A stretch of DNA of 64,000 nt from Rhizobium sp. AC27/96 (lineage in GTDB: Bacteria > Pseudomonadota > Alphaproteobacteria > Rhizobiales > Rhizobiaceae). Numbering within the stretch: position 1 is the first letter of the stretch; every line of letters starts with the position of its first letter. Under the pieces are notes generated by a model, which saw only the letters and a list, made by a program, of their open reading frames with translations, did no database searches and was not told where the DNA came from. This document shows positions 16,696-25,097 of the stretch, piece after piece. The DNA lies in contig NZ_LXKN01000032.1 in NCBI RefSeq assembly GCF_001692325.1, positions 124,001 to 188,000 of the forward strand, written 5' to 3'. The position numbers and the translations under genes are program-made.

Positions 16696-17903
16696 TGCAA
16701 TCCACCTCTATTGCGATGCAGTTGTGGGAGGGCCTGTATTTCAGCGATCTGCTCGTTGGCACGCGTGAGGGCGGCCAGCCGCTGCACCAGCCCCTGGCAG
16801 TCGGCACGATCGATCATCCATTGCTTGCGATCCTGCGCCGCCACGGCGTCGAAGGCCGCGAGATAGCACTGCTCGTCCATACCGTCGAAAAGGGCGACGA
16901 GATGCGAGGCGTCGGCCTTGTCGAGCGCGAGGCCGATTTTTCGGGAAGCAAGAAACCGTCCCGTCTCGGTGCCATCCATGGCAATCGGCACGGCGCCATA
17001 AAGCCCACCCTCGTAAAGGCGGTTCGGCAGCAGCCAGCTGGAATTCAGCCCCTCTTCGAAGAAGTCGATGGCCCAGGAGAACTGGACTTCGCCATAGATC
17101 GCGGAGAGATCCTCCGGGTTCTTGTAGGCGCCTGCGAACTGCATGAAGGGCGCATCGCGCACGAAGCTGTCGAAATCGTCGAATTCCGAGCGGGCCGGCC
17201 GGCCACGCAGGACGATTTCGAAGCGGCCCTCCATCCGTCGTGAGAAGTCATCCAGCAAAGCCAGAGACTTGCGGCAGCGCAACGCGCCGAACCAGCCGAT
17301 CTTCCATGGCTTGCCGGCAATCGGCGGCCGCGCCGCCGAGACGATGTTATTTGTTGTTGCGGCCTCGATCGCCAGAACCTTGTTCTCGAGCAGCATGATC
17401 GGCAGATGCAGGCCGGAACGCGGCCGGAAATAACGTTCGACAAAGGCCGGCGAGCTGGTGATGAGCAATGCAGCCTGTGCGCCGAAATGGCGCTCGGCGC
17501 TGCGAAGCGCTCCCCCCAGCATCCCGTCGCCAAGCAGCAGCCGGTGGATATCCAGGCATTCGTAAACGACGGGCATGTCGCCGCCGAAAACGGATCTGGC
17601 ACGATTGGCAAGGGCCAGCATTTCGAGGTTGCGACCGATAATGACATCCGGTCGCGCCACCGAGCGCAGGGCATTCCGCAATTTCAACGCCGATTTCGCG
17701 ACCGCAGTCACACGCTGCGCAAATTGAGCGTCTTTCGTCCTGCCGAGCTCAATCGGCTCGACGCCATTGATGGCAGCAAGCACGTTGTCGTCACGCCGGA
17801 AGCCTGCCAGCGTCACCAGTGCCCCACCGGCCTGAAGCATCAGCACCCGCCTGCGCACGGCAGGATCGGCGAGATCGTGGACGAAATAAAGAATATGCAG
17901 CAT
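16692..17903 (-). CDS. exoL: ExoL: succinoglycan glycosyltransferase (GT-B type)
   Basis: 403-residue GT-B-fold transferase: N-terminal HILYFVHDLADPAVRRRVLM, PDVIIGRNLEMLALANRAR, and a C-terminal donor-binding half (WKIGWFGALRCRKSLALLDD; NRLYEGGLYGAVPIAMDGTE). Such a fold differs from the GT-A enzymes around it. In S. meliloti ExoL adds the third sugar. I start it at the ATG 17903 (TTG at 17906 is also possible). About 100 bases separate it from exoK, the only real gap in this run between exoH and exoN. Confidence 0.87.
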   Translation of the reverse strand: MLHILYFVHDLADPAVRRRVLMLQAGGALVTLAGFRRDDNVLAAINGVEPIELGRTKDAQFAQRVTAVAKSALKLRNALRSVARPDVIIGRNLEMLALANRARSVFGGDMPVVYECLDIHRLLLGDGMLGGALRSAERHFGAQAALLITSSPAFVERYFRPRSGLHLPIMLLENKVLAIEAATTNNIVSAARPPIAGKPWKIGWFGALRCRKSLALLDDFSRRMEGRFEIVLRGRPARSEFDDFDSFVRDAPFMQFAGAYKNPEDLSAIYGEVQFSWAIDFFEEGLNSSWLLPNRLYEGGLYGAVPIAMDGTETGRFLASRKIGLALDKADASHLVALFDGMDEQCYLAAFDAVAAQDRKQWMIDRADCQGLVQRLAALTRANEQIAEIQALPQLHRNRGGLQ

Positions 17904-18008
17904 CAAGATTTCCGCTTTCGCGACCGGCCGAAACCGGAGGCATGGTGTGGCTGGTGTTGCATCATGGCATTACGTCCGGTCGCCCATCCCCTGGGCAACC
18001 GGCCTGGC

Positions 18009-18809
18009 TCAGTCGAGTTTGCAGGTGATCGATTCCGGAAAGAGGCACTTCTCTCCGGCTTTGGTGAAGGCGACGCGCTTGATCTGCATGGTCGCAGGCT
18101 CGCCGGTATAGGCAAACTTGCCCATCCAGCCGCTCAGCGTGTCCGTGCCCCAAAGGCTGAAAAAGATCTTCTGAGCATTGCTCGGTATCTTGGAAGGATC
18201 GGTGACCTCCTGAACGAGCTTGCCGTTCACATAATAGCGCAGACGGTCCTTCTCCCAGACGAAGGCGTAGTCGTTAAAGCCCTGGTCCGCACCACCGGCG
18301 ACCGGAGCCAATTTCTCGTTGCCACCCTTGGCCGAGATATATTGGTTGACCTGCACCTGGCCGGCATTCTTGCCAAGCACTTCGAAATCGATCTCGTCAT
18401 GCGGCTTTTTGTCGGTCGGGCCGATATAGGTGAAGAAGGCCGAATTCAGGCCCGAGCCGGTCGCGGTGCGATAACGCGCCTCATAGGTGCCGTAACCGTA
18501 ACGCTGGGTGGTCTGGATTTCGCCGCAGGCATAGTTCCGCTGACCGGTCTTGCCCTCGGTAAGCTTTAGCTGGAGCGTGCCATCCTCGATGCTGACCTGC
18601 TTTCGCGACCAGGTGCAATTCTGATGCGGCCCGTTGTTCCAGCCATCGGAAACATACCAGCGGCTGGTGTCCAGACGCTGGAAATTGTCAACGAAAGATC
18701 CGCCGGTCGGTTGATCATCCTGTGCCGAAGCAACCTGCGGAATGAAGCAGGCGCCCAGAAGAGCGAGGGAAACGAGACCCAGTTTTTGCGCTTTGCTTGT
18801 CGATGTCAT
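18009..18809 (-). CDS. exoK: ExoK: secreted endo-beta-1,3-1,4-glycanase (GH16)
   Basis: 266-residue exported glycanase that cuts nascent succinoglycan to lower-mass chains. The signal peptide spans residues 1-28 (SLALLGACFIPQVASAQ). The GH16 catalytic motif is DEIDFE, with E139 as expected nucleophile and E143 as acid/base. WNNGPHQNCTWSRKQV and FAYTGEPATMQIKRVAF are typical of bacterial lichenase-like GH16 members. The start lies a few bases after the exoH stop (two consecutive ATGs at 18812 and 18809), so exoH and exoK are cotranscribed. Confidence 0.92.
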   Translation of the reverse strand: MTSTSKAQKLGLVSLALLGACFIPQVASAQDDQPTGGSFVDNFQRLDTSRWYVSDGWNNGPHQNCTWSRKQVSIEDGTLQLKLTEGKTGQRNYACGEIQTTQRYGYGTYEARYRTATGSGLNSAFFTYIGPTDKKPHDEIDFEVLGKNAGQVQVNQYISAKGGNEKLAPVAGGADQGFNDYAFVWEKDRLRYYVNGKLVQEVTDPSKIPSNAQKIFFSLWGTDTLSGWMGKFAYTGEPATMQIKRVAFTKAGEKCLFPESITCKLD

Positions 18810-18816
18810 CATAGCA

Positions 18817-19971
18817 TCACCTTTGCTCGGAGCGCACGCGCCGGTCATCGGCGGTACGGTTCCCGGTAGCAAGGAGTTCGGCCTGTGGCCGAGCCCGGCT
18901 GCCGGTCAGCAGGTTGTAGAAAGACGGCAGGGCGTGACGCGCCATGCCATTGCTCAAGGGCAGCAGAAGCAGGGTGCTTGCCGCCGCCAGGAGATAGAAA
19001 ATGGGATAGTGCTCACTGCCGCTGCGGTTCCAGAGGACCCAGAGACAGAACAGCAGGGGATAATGGGTGCAGAAGATCCAGAAGCTCAATCCGCCGGTTC
19101 CGGCCAATCCCTGCCCGACGCGGCTTCTGATCAGGATTGCCGAGAGTGCCCAAAAACCGGGTATGCCAACAAGGATCATCAGATTGCGGCTGACTTCAAG
19201 CCACAATGGCAGGCCAGGCCCCGCCATATAGGCAACCGTCGCGAGAATGGCAGCAAGCGCAATAAAAGCAGGAGCAATCAAGGCAGCATAGCGGTCCATC
19301 ATCGTAACATCGACACGGTATATGCCCAGATAAATGCCGAAGCTGAAGCTGAACAGGATAGAGTTTCGCAGAACAATACCGATCGATATCGGCCACGCCG
19401 CAAGCAGAAGAAGAAACAACAGCGTCGGCAACGGAGCGCGCCGAATGAGAAACGCAAGAACAGGTGACAGAAGGATACAAACGAATAGATCGCGCAGGAA
19501 ATAAAGCGGAAGATTAATCGGCGCACCATCTATTGCAAAAAGAAGCGTCGACAATGTTCTTGGACTGGATTCCGACAGATCAGGAAGATAACCATCGCCG
19601 ATGCCATAGTACTGAAGAGCAAAGACGAAGGCAAAGAAAGCACAGTTCCATAGAAAGAACGGGAGCATGACCGTCTTTGTCTTTCGAGCGATCGTCTTTC
19701 CATAATTCAGCGATGCTGGTCCATTGCGAAACAACAGATAGCCGGAAATTGCACTCAAGCAGGGCACACCGACCCGAAACAGGCTGTCGCGCAGAAACAC
19801 TCGCAGCCAGTCGAAAAGACCATAAGCACCGTTGAACGGGCTACTATGCGTATCGAACGGTATATGGACAAAGATAATGCCGGATATGAGCACGATACGC
19901 ATGAGATTTATCCGCGAAGACACGTTGGCAGTCACATTCACGATGTCTGTCACCCCTTCTTCGGGCCGCAT
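18817..19971 (-). CDS. exoH: ExoH: succinoglycan succinyltransferase (acyltransferase 3)
   Basis: 384-residue membrane acyltransferase with about ten hydrophobic helices. The first helix carries INLMRIVLISGIIFVHIPFD, with the conserved histidine of acyltransferase 3 proteins; RVGVPCLSAISGYLLFRNG follows. ExoH succinylates a glucose of the subunit, a modification needed for cleavage by ExoK and for symbiosis in S. meliloti. It is the first gene of the minus-strand exo run, so the promoter should lie in 19972-20100. The start is uncertain: ATG 19971 has a poor ribosome-binding site, and GTG codons 18-30 bases downstream are possible. Confidence 0.88.
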   Translation of the reverse strand: MRPEEGVTDIVNVTANVSSRINLMRIVLISGIIFVHIPFDTHSSPFNGAYGLFDWLRVFLRDSLFRVGVPCLSAISGYLLFRNGPASLNYGKTIARKTKTVMLPFFLWNCAFFAFVFALQYYGIGDGYLPDLSESSPRTLSTLLFAIDGAPINLPLYFLRDLFVCILLSPVLAFLIRRAPLPTLLFLLLLAAWPISIGIVLRNSILFSFSFGIYLGIYRVDVTMMDRYAALIAPAFIALAAILATVAYMAGPGLPLWLEVSRNLMILVGIPGFWALSAILIRSRVGQGLAGTGGLSFWIFCTHYPLLFCLWVLWNRSGSEHYPIFYLLAAASTLLLLPLSNGMARHALPSFYNLLTGSRARPQAELLATGNRTADDRRVRSEQR

Positions 19972-20475
19972 CCCCCACGCGGCCGTTTCAATGAGAGCAG
20001 ATCAAAGCTCGCAGACGATAACCTAGGGCGCTGGTGGGAAAGGGAATATGGCAGCGCAGCAAAAATGAGCGGAAACCAATATTTCATGACGGGCAAAAGA
20101 CGTCGTCTGATGCCGTCTCAAACGTGAAACAACCGATTTAAACGCCAAAAAACATCTGCAGGCAGAAGCATTTAAGCATCTTCCGATATTTTAGCGACGG
20201 CTTCAGACGAGGCGTTCGCCCCGCCTCGATTTTTTTGACGGAAGGTGAAGATTTTTTGCAGCGCAGCAGAATTTGAGAGGCGAAGCATGACCAAAATGCG
20301 ACAGTGTTGCAATCTTGATGGGAAAGCCTTGCTGCAGCGCTCCCCCTATGGCTGCAAGATCCATATGCCTGTCGATGACCAGGGCTTGCCGTATTCAGCT
20401 GCCGCCCGTGAAACCGAATTCCGATCCTGCTCGTATGTCCATCAGAGAGATCCCGAGACGTGAATTCGAGGCGTA
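19972..20475. promoter_or_regulatory. Noncoding region between exoH and the alpha/beta-hydrolase gene
   Basis: About 500 bases without a convincing gene, less GC-rich than its surroundings. It must hold the promoter of the exoHKLAMONP run (leftward) and that of the hydrolase gene (rightward). Small open frames here have no good start signals and overlap each other on opposite strands. A well-formed rightward terminator sits at 20208-20236 with no gene before it. Confidence 0.5.
20208..20236 (+). terminator. Rho-independent terminator without an upstream gene
   Basis: Perfect stem CGAGGCG / CGCCTCG, 7-base loop, then A and seven T. It is oriented to stop rightward transcription. The nearest plus-strand gene upstream ends at 10392, and exoH upstream is on the other strand, so the terminator probably ends a short unannotated transcript that starts within about 20000-20190 or antisense to the exoH 5' end. 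Confidence 0.7.
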
Positions 20476-21483
20476 ATGTCCACCTTTCCCTTTCCGACGG
20501 CCGCTGCCGTCTTCTGGCTATTCTTTTCATTCGCAACACTGGCCAATGCCGGCAACGCGGAGACTTTGGCCGGGCAGCAGCAACGTATCGATGTCGGTGG
20601 CTTCAAACTGAACAGCATCCTGATCGAGGCTGGTGCGGCACCGGACCTGCCGCCGATCGTCTTCATTCACGGCGCGAGCACCAGTCTTTACGATCCGCTT
20701 CTATCTTTCCGCAGCAAGCTTGAGGGCAGAGCCAGATTGCTTTTCGTTGATCGTCCGGGTCATGGCGGTTCCGATGCGGGCGGTGCGGAGACTATCCTGC
20801 CCGATGCCCAGGCGGACGCGATCGCGCGCCTGATGAAAGCTCGTGGCATCGGCAGGGCGATTATGGTCGGGCATTCCTTCGGCGGCGCTGTCGTCGCCGC
20901 CTTTGCCCTTCGTCATCCGGATAAGGTTGCGGGCCTCGTTTTCCTGTCGCCAGTTGTCTATCCCTGGCCAGGCGGCATCGCCTGGTACTATGGCGCTGCC
21001 CGACCACCGCTGACCGGTCTGCTCTTCAGCGCGCTCATCGTGCCCCCTATCGGAGTCCTCACGATCGACAGCGCAACGAAAGCCGTTTTTGCCCCCAATC
21101 AACGCCCCGCCGGGTACATCAAGGCGACCAGGGCACTACAGGCTCTTCGGCCGGATGCTTTTCAACACAATGCCCGGGAAATTGCCGCCCTGAGCGATTG
21201 GGCGAAAGGTGCCTCGCCTCGCTATCGCAAGATCAAGGCACCGACTGTTATCATCGCGGGCGATGCGGACAACACCGTTTCCACAGACATTCATGCGCGG
21301 CACCTCGCCCGCGATATCGGCGGCTCGACACTGATCGTCATCCATAATCTCGGGCATAAATCGGACTACGTGGCGGCCGACGTTGTCGTCGCCGCGATCG
21401 AGAAACTCTCGGGCAAGAGATCCAACCTGCGAGCGGTTTCAAAGGCGCTCGAACGGCGCATCGCCCATGACGGCAAGGATTGA
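20476..21483 (+). CDS. Exported alpha/beta-hydrolase inserted in the exo cluster
   Basis: 335-residue alpha/beta-hydrolase fold protein. A likely signal peptide or N-terminal anchor spans residues 1-25 (AAAVFWLFFSFATLANAG). The oxyanion segment is IVFIHGASTSLYDPLLSF; the nucleophile elbow is VGHSFGGAVV; the acid is probably the aspartate in IIAGDADNTV; the histidine is in IHNLGHKSD near residue 290. It is not part of the S. meliloti exo set and stands where exoI and exoT are in that species. It might be an esterase acting on acyl groups of the polysaccharide, but nothing in the sequence proves a substrate. Confidence 0.8.
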   Translation: MSTFPFPTAAAVFWLFFSFATLANAGNAETLAGQQQRIDVGGFKLNSILIEAGAAPDLPPIVFIHGASTSLYDPLLSFRSKLEGRARLLFVDRPGHGGSDAGGAETILPDAQADAIARLMKARGIGRAIMVGHSFGGAVVAAFALRHPDKVAGLVFLSPVVYPWPGGIAWYYGAARPPLTGLLFSALIVPPIGVLTIDSATKAVFAPNQRPAGYIKATRALQALRPDAFQHNAREIAALSDWAKGASPRYRKIKAPTVIIAGDADNTVSTDIHARHLARDIGGSTLIVIHNLGHKSDYVAADVVVAAIEKLSGKRSNLRAVSKALERRIAHDGKD

Positions 21484-21706
21484 TCGATCGCGGCAGACAG
21501 GCAAGCCCTTCATTGACAATCTTCGATAAAACGCTGCCTCTGACATTGCTCCGCATCAAATCGACGCTACCTGTTGGCGTCACGGCAGCATCCACCAGCG
21601 GTCAAACGACCCCCGAAACCGTTGTGGATGTTGCTGAAAGCCGATGGTTGCGTCCCCAGCGGATGAGGCCGCAAGCTCCTGGATTTAAAACCGTAAAGGC
21701 GGGAAG

Positions 21707-22666
21707 ATGGCGTCAATCACGATTGTTATTCCGTTCTATCAGAAGCAGACAGGCGTTCTGCAGCGCGCTTTGAGATCGATCTCTCAGCAGACGTTTCAGG
21801 ACTTCGATGTCCTCATCGTCGATGATGCATCGCCGCTTCCGGCAGACAATGAGCTACAGTCGCTGAGCAGCGAACAACGGGCACGCATCAAGGTGATCCG
21901 TCAGGTGAATGGCGGTCCGGGCGGTGCGCGCAACACCGGCCTCGATAATGTGCCGGCCGGAACCAGGTTCGTGGCATTTCTCGACTCCGACGATGAATGG
22001 GCGCCGGATCATCTCGGCAATGCATTCGAAGCACTGACGCGCCACGACGCCGATTGCTACTGGGATTCCATCGAGGGAGGCGATGAGTTTTCCTATCATT
22101 TCGGTATCGCCGAACTCGGCAAATCGCCCGGAAACGTTCGGCTTTCGGAGAAACCTTCGGTCATCGAGATCCCCGATATCGCCAGCGTCATGCTGCAGGA
22201 CTGGAGCTTTCTTCACATGTCCTGCATGGTGATCGGCCGGCCGCTCTTCGAGAAAATTCGCTTCGAACCGACATTGCGACTGGCTGCCGAAGACATCCTG
22301 TTTTTCTGCGACTGCATCCTCGCGGCCAAGCGGGTCATCCTGTGTGAAAACACCGGTGCGTTGCGCGGCGAAGGCGTCAATATCTTTCACAGCATCGACA
22401 ATGACTCCCCGCAATTCCTGCGTCAGCAATTCAACACCTGGACGGCGCTGAATACGCTGGAACAGAGATTTTCACGCCGGCCGCAGGATGTCGCCGCTAT
22501 CAGGCAGTACAAGAATCGTGCCCGCCGCCAGGCGCTCTGGAGCCAGGCGCGACAGGTGAAACAGCGGCAAATGCCGCAATTCGGGTTGCTGGCCAAATGG
22601 GCCCTGCGCGACCCGGCAATTTTACAAAGTGCCATGCGCCTTGCCGTGGGCAAACTAGCGCCCTAG
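21707..22666 (+). CDS. exoW: ExoW: succinoglycan glycosyltransferase (GT2)
   Basis: 319-residue family 2 glycosyltransferase. ITIVIPFYQKQTGVLQRALR and DFDVLIVDDASPLPADNE open the domain; GGPGGARNTGLD and the metal motif FLDSDDEWAPDHL lie near residues 65-95, with LRLAAEDILFFCDCIL near 190. In S. meliloti ExoW adds the seventh (beta-1,3) glucose. It precedes exoV on the same strand, as in that species, but the upstream neighbour is a hydrolase rather than exoT. The 220 bases before it hold no clear gene and may carry its promoter. Confidence 0.88.
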   Translation: MASITIVIPFYQKQTGVLQRALRSISQQTFQDFDVLIVDDASPLPADNELQSLSSEQRARIKVIRQVNGGPGGARNTGLDNVPAGTRFVAFLDSDDEWAPDHLGNAFEALTRHDADCYWDSIEGGDEFSYHFGIAELGKSPGNVRLSEKPSVIEIPDIASVMLQDWSFLHMSCMVIGRPLFEKIRFEPTLRLAAEDILFFCDCILAAKRVILCENTGALRGEGVNIFHSIDNDSPQFLRQQFNTWTALNTLEQRFSRRPQDVAAIRQYKNRARRQALWSQARQVKQRQMPQFGLLAKWALRDPAILQSAMRLAVGKLAP

Positions 22667-22674
22667 ATTTTGCA

Positions 22675-22692
22675 GCGCAGCATTGGCTGCGC
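22675..22692 (+). other. Stem-loop between exoW and exoV
   Basis: Perfect 7-base stem GCGCAGC / GCTGCGC with a 4-base loop, nine bases after the exoW stop. No U-run follows, so it is more likely an mRNA processing or stability hairpin than a terminator. Confidence 0.35.
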
Positions 22693-22752
22693 ATGCCACA
22701 TCGAAGAGCCACGGCGTGCCCCGCTATCACCTGGATCAGCAAGGAGTCCTGC

Positions 22753-23697
22753 ATGAAGCCGTTCCACTGGGAATCCACCCATGGCAATTTCGGTGACGAC
22801 CTCAATCTCTGGCTCTGGGATTTCCTGCTTCCCGGCCTTCGCAATGCTCACGAAGAGACATTGCTGGTCGGCGTCGGAACCGTCCTCAATACGGAGATAT
22901 TGCCGGCCGAGGGCCATAAACTCGTCATCGGCAGCGGTTTCGGCTACGGCTCGCTTCCCGATACGAGCGACAAATCGAAATGGGACGTCCGCTGCGTGCG
23001 TGGTCCGCTGACGGCACAGAAAGTCGGGCTGCCCGTCGAAATGGGCATCGTCGATCCGGCCGTACTCGTTACCGAGATGCCGGAGTTTCAGAACCTGCCG
23101 AAATCGGGCAGGCGCACCTTCATTCCCCATTGGGAGTCGGCAGCAGCCGGCCTTTGGCCCGAAATCTGCAAGACGGTCGGTCTTTCCTACCTCGATCCTC
23201 GCGGCGAGGCCAAGGCCGTCATCCGTGAGCTCGCGACATCCGAGCTCATCGTTGCCGAATCCATGCACGGCGCGATCCTTGCCGATGCTTTCCGCGTGCC
23301 GTGGATTGCCGTCAGCTCGTCGCGCTCCATCAACAGCTTCAAATGGAACGACTGGGCGCAATCGCTCGGGGTCACCTATGCACCGAAGCACATTCCGGTT
23401 TCCACCCGCGCCGAGGCGATCGCCAAGGGCGCCCGCTTCTGGGGCCTTGGTTTTGAGCGCAATCAGCAGGCCGCCGCAGAACTGGAAAAGCAGCGACACG
23501 GCGAAACCGTGCTGCTTGCCGATCCTCAGCAGACCCCGCTTCGAGTGATGGCGAAGCAGGCGCTTGCCATGCCTTCGGCGCTCGCTCTCTGGCAGGCGAG
23601 CAAGGCAAAGCCGCAACTGAGCAAGGATGGCGCGCTTGCCGCTTGCAAGGAGCGCCTGCTGAACGTGATCGAAGGCGTGCGCCGCGATTACCTTTAG
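22753..23697 (+). CDS. exoV: ExoV: succinoglycan pyruvyltransferase
   Basis: 314-residue polysaccharide pyruvyl transferase family protein that puts the 4,6-pyruvyl ketal on the terminal glucose from phosphoenolpyruvate. The start FHWESTHGNFGDDLNLWLWD is the family's NxGDD motif; LLVGVGTVLNTEILPAEGHK, VRCVRGPLTAQKVGL and ELIVAESMHGAILADAFRVP are all family blocks. The ATG at 22753 has AAGGAG seven bases upstream, and the length fits S. meliloti ExoV. It ends 12 bases from the convergent exoU stop. Confidence 0.92.
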   Translation: MKPFHWESTHGNFGDDLNLWLWDFLLPGLRNAHEETLLVGVGTVLNTEILPAEGHKLVIGSGFGYGSLPDTSDKSKWDVRCVRGPLTAQKVGLPVEMGIVDPAVLVTEMPEFQNLPKSGRRTFIPHWESAAAGLWPEICKTVGLSYLDPRGEAKAVIRELATSELIVAESMHGAILADAFRVPWIAVSSSRSINSFKWNDWAQSLGVTYAPKHIPVSTRAEAIAKGARFWGLGFERNQQAAAELEKQRHGETVLLADPQQTPLRVMAKQALAMPSALALWQASKAKPQLSKDGALAACKERLLNVIEGVRRDYL

Positions 23698-23709
23698 ACC
23701 CGGCGAAAC

Positions 23710-24717
23710 CTACTCCGGAGCGGCCTGCAGAAGATAACGCAGGCCGTTCGCTCCGGAATGCGCGATTGGCGCGCCTCCCCTGCGGAAGCGTTCGGTTTTA
23801 TCGGCAAGTATTCCACCTACTATGGCCGGAACGGCAAGGGGATGGCGAAGGGCATAGGTGGCAGCCGCAGCCATGCCCGACTGCGATTTGACGTCGAGAA
23901 AATGCCTCAGCTCGTAGCGGTCGCGAATATGCCGCTCATGGCGGCGGATCATCGCGGCATCTGCCGGCGAAAGGCCGCCCTTTGCCAAGATCGCCCGGTC
24001 TGCCTCGTAAAGCCGGCGCAAATCCTCGGTTCTATGGCTGCCGCTCAGGGAATTGCCGCGCACCACGGCGCCGTAACCGCAGCTATGGATGATCTTGTAG
24101 CGCGCTGCCTTGGCCAGAGCCCGCACATAGAGATCATAGTCCTCACCCAGCCGCAGCGCCTCATTGTAGCGCAAGCCATGTGCATCCAGGAAGGAGCGGC
24201 GCATCAGAGGCTTCAGGAAACCAATCTCGCCGCGACGGACGCCGCGTTTGGAAATATTGCCCTCCACGAAGGCAACGAGATTAAGAAAGCGCGGCCTGGC
24301 ATCGAAATGATCGAGCCTTGCATGGGCGTCGGGAACAGTATCGGCAGTGACGAATGCAATATTGTCGGCGACAAAATCCCAATCATCGCGGGCAAGCAGC
24401 GAGCTGAAACGTCCGGGGAAAAAGAAATCGTCGGCATCGAGAATGCCGATCAATGGGGCCTTGGAGATCTCGATGGCGTGATTGCGTGCGGCCGCAGGAC
24501 CGCGATTTTTCTCGAATTCGTGGATCAGCAGCCGACCGCTGCCGTCATCCGCTTTCGCGGCAACCGCCGCAGTACCATCATTCGACCCATCGTCGATGAC
24601 AACCACTTCGGCGACCTCAGGCTCCCGAAGGGCCGAGGCTATGGCAAGCCCGATGGTGTCGCTGGCATTCTTTGCCGCGATGATTACGCAGACGCTCTTT
24701 TCCGCACTGTCAGCCAC
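23710..24717 (-). CDS. exoU: ExoU: succinoglycan glycosyltransferase (GT2)
   Basis: 335-residue family 2 glycosyltransferase: VCVIIAAKNASDTIGLAIAS, EVVVIDDGSNDGTAAVAAKA, RGPAAARNHAIEISKAPLIG and the metal motif ILDADDFFFPGRF. In S. meliloti ExoU adds the sixth sugar. I place the start at GTG 24717, which has GTGGAG six bases upstream and leads directly into the GT domain. The frame is open for 270 bases further upstream but there overlaps exoX and has no similarity. It lies 89 bases downstream of exoX on the same strand. Confidence 0.87.
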   Translation of the reverse strand: MADSAEKSVCVIIAAKNASDTIGLAIASALREPEVAEVVVIDDGSNDGTAAVAAKADDGSGRLLIHEFEKNRGPAAARNHAIEISKAPLIGILDADDFFFPGRFSSLLARDDWDFVADNIAFVTADTVPDAHARLDHFDARPRFLNLVAFVEGNISKRGVRRGEIGFLKPLMRRSFLDAHGLRYNEALRLGEDYDLYVRALAKAARYKIIHSCGYGAVVRGNSLSGSHRTEDLRRLYEADRAILAKGGLSPADAAMIRRHERHIRDRYELRHFLDVKSQSGMAAAATYALRHPLAVPAIVGGILADKTERFRRGGAPIAHSGANGLRYLLQAAPE

Positions 24718-24806
24718 GTCGGTCTCCACTGGTTCTGCCGGAGACTTAGGACATGGCTGAAATCCGACAACCTGTCGGCGGTCAAAAGATGCGCCTGACC
24801 ATTGTG

Positions 24807-25097
24807 TCAGGGATTGAACGGCTCCGAGCGATTGAGGCTGGGGGCGGGCAACCCACCAACCTTCGTGTCTTCCCCGATCGGAATGGTCGCCTTGTCTTCT
24901 CTCATCGCAGCATCGAGCGCCTTGCGCTCTTTCCAGACGAGATAAAGCACACCGATGAAATATCCGATCTGCAGGAGGACGGCGCAAATGGCCGTTTCGA
25001 TCAGGGTCGTCGAGAGGGAGTTCGTCAGAAAGTAAGTCGCGATGGCAAAGACCACCAGCGTGCCCAGCATGCTCACGAAAACGCGCGGCGCATACAT
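24807..25097 (-). CDS. exoX: ExoX: small membrane repressor of succinoglycan synthesis
   Basis: 96-residue inner-membrane protein with two predicted helices (FVSMLGTLVVFAIATYFL and ICAVLLQIGYFIGVLYLVW) and a short charged cytoplasmic tail rich in proline. Length, topology and position between exoU and exoY match ExoX of S. meliloti and related PsiA/SyrA-type repressors, which lower EPS output post-translationally, probably through ExoY; the exoX:exoY dosage ratio sets EPS level. It diverges from exoY across a 700-base intergenic region. Confidence 0.85.
   Translation of the reverse strand: MYAPRVFVSMLGTLVVFAIATYFLTNSLSTTLIETAICAVLLQIGYFIGVLYLVWKERKALDAAMREDKATIPIGEDTKVGGLPAPSLNRSEPFNP

Noticed and set aside
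20245..20463. 72-residue plus-strand frame before the hydrolase gene
   Set aside because: No ribosome-binding site, no family, and it lies just after a terminator in a region of mixed composition; treated as noncoding.
24718..24987. N-terminal extension of ExoU by 90 residues
   Set aside because: The extension overlaps exoX, has low-complexity composition and no ATG with a ribosome-binding site; GTG 24717 leads directly into the GT2 domain.
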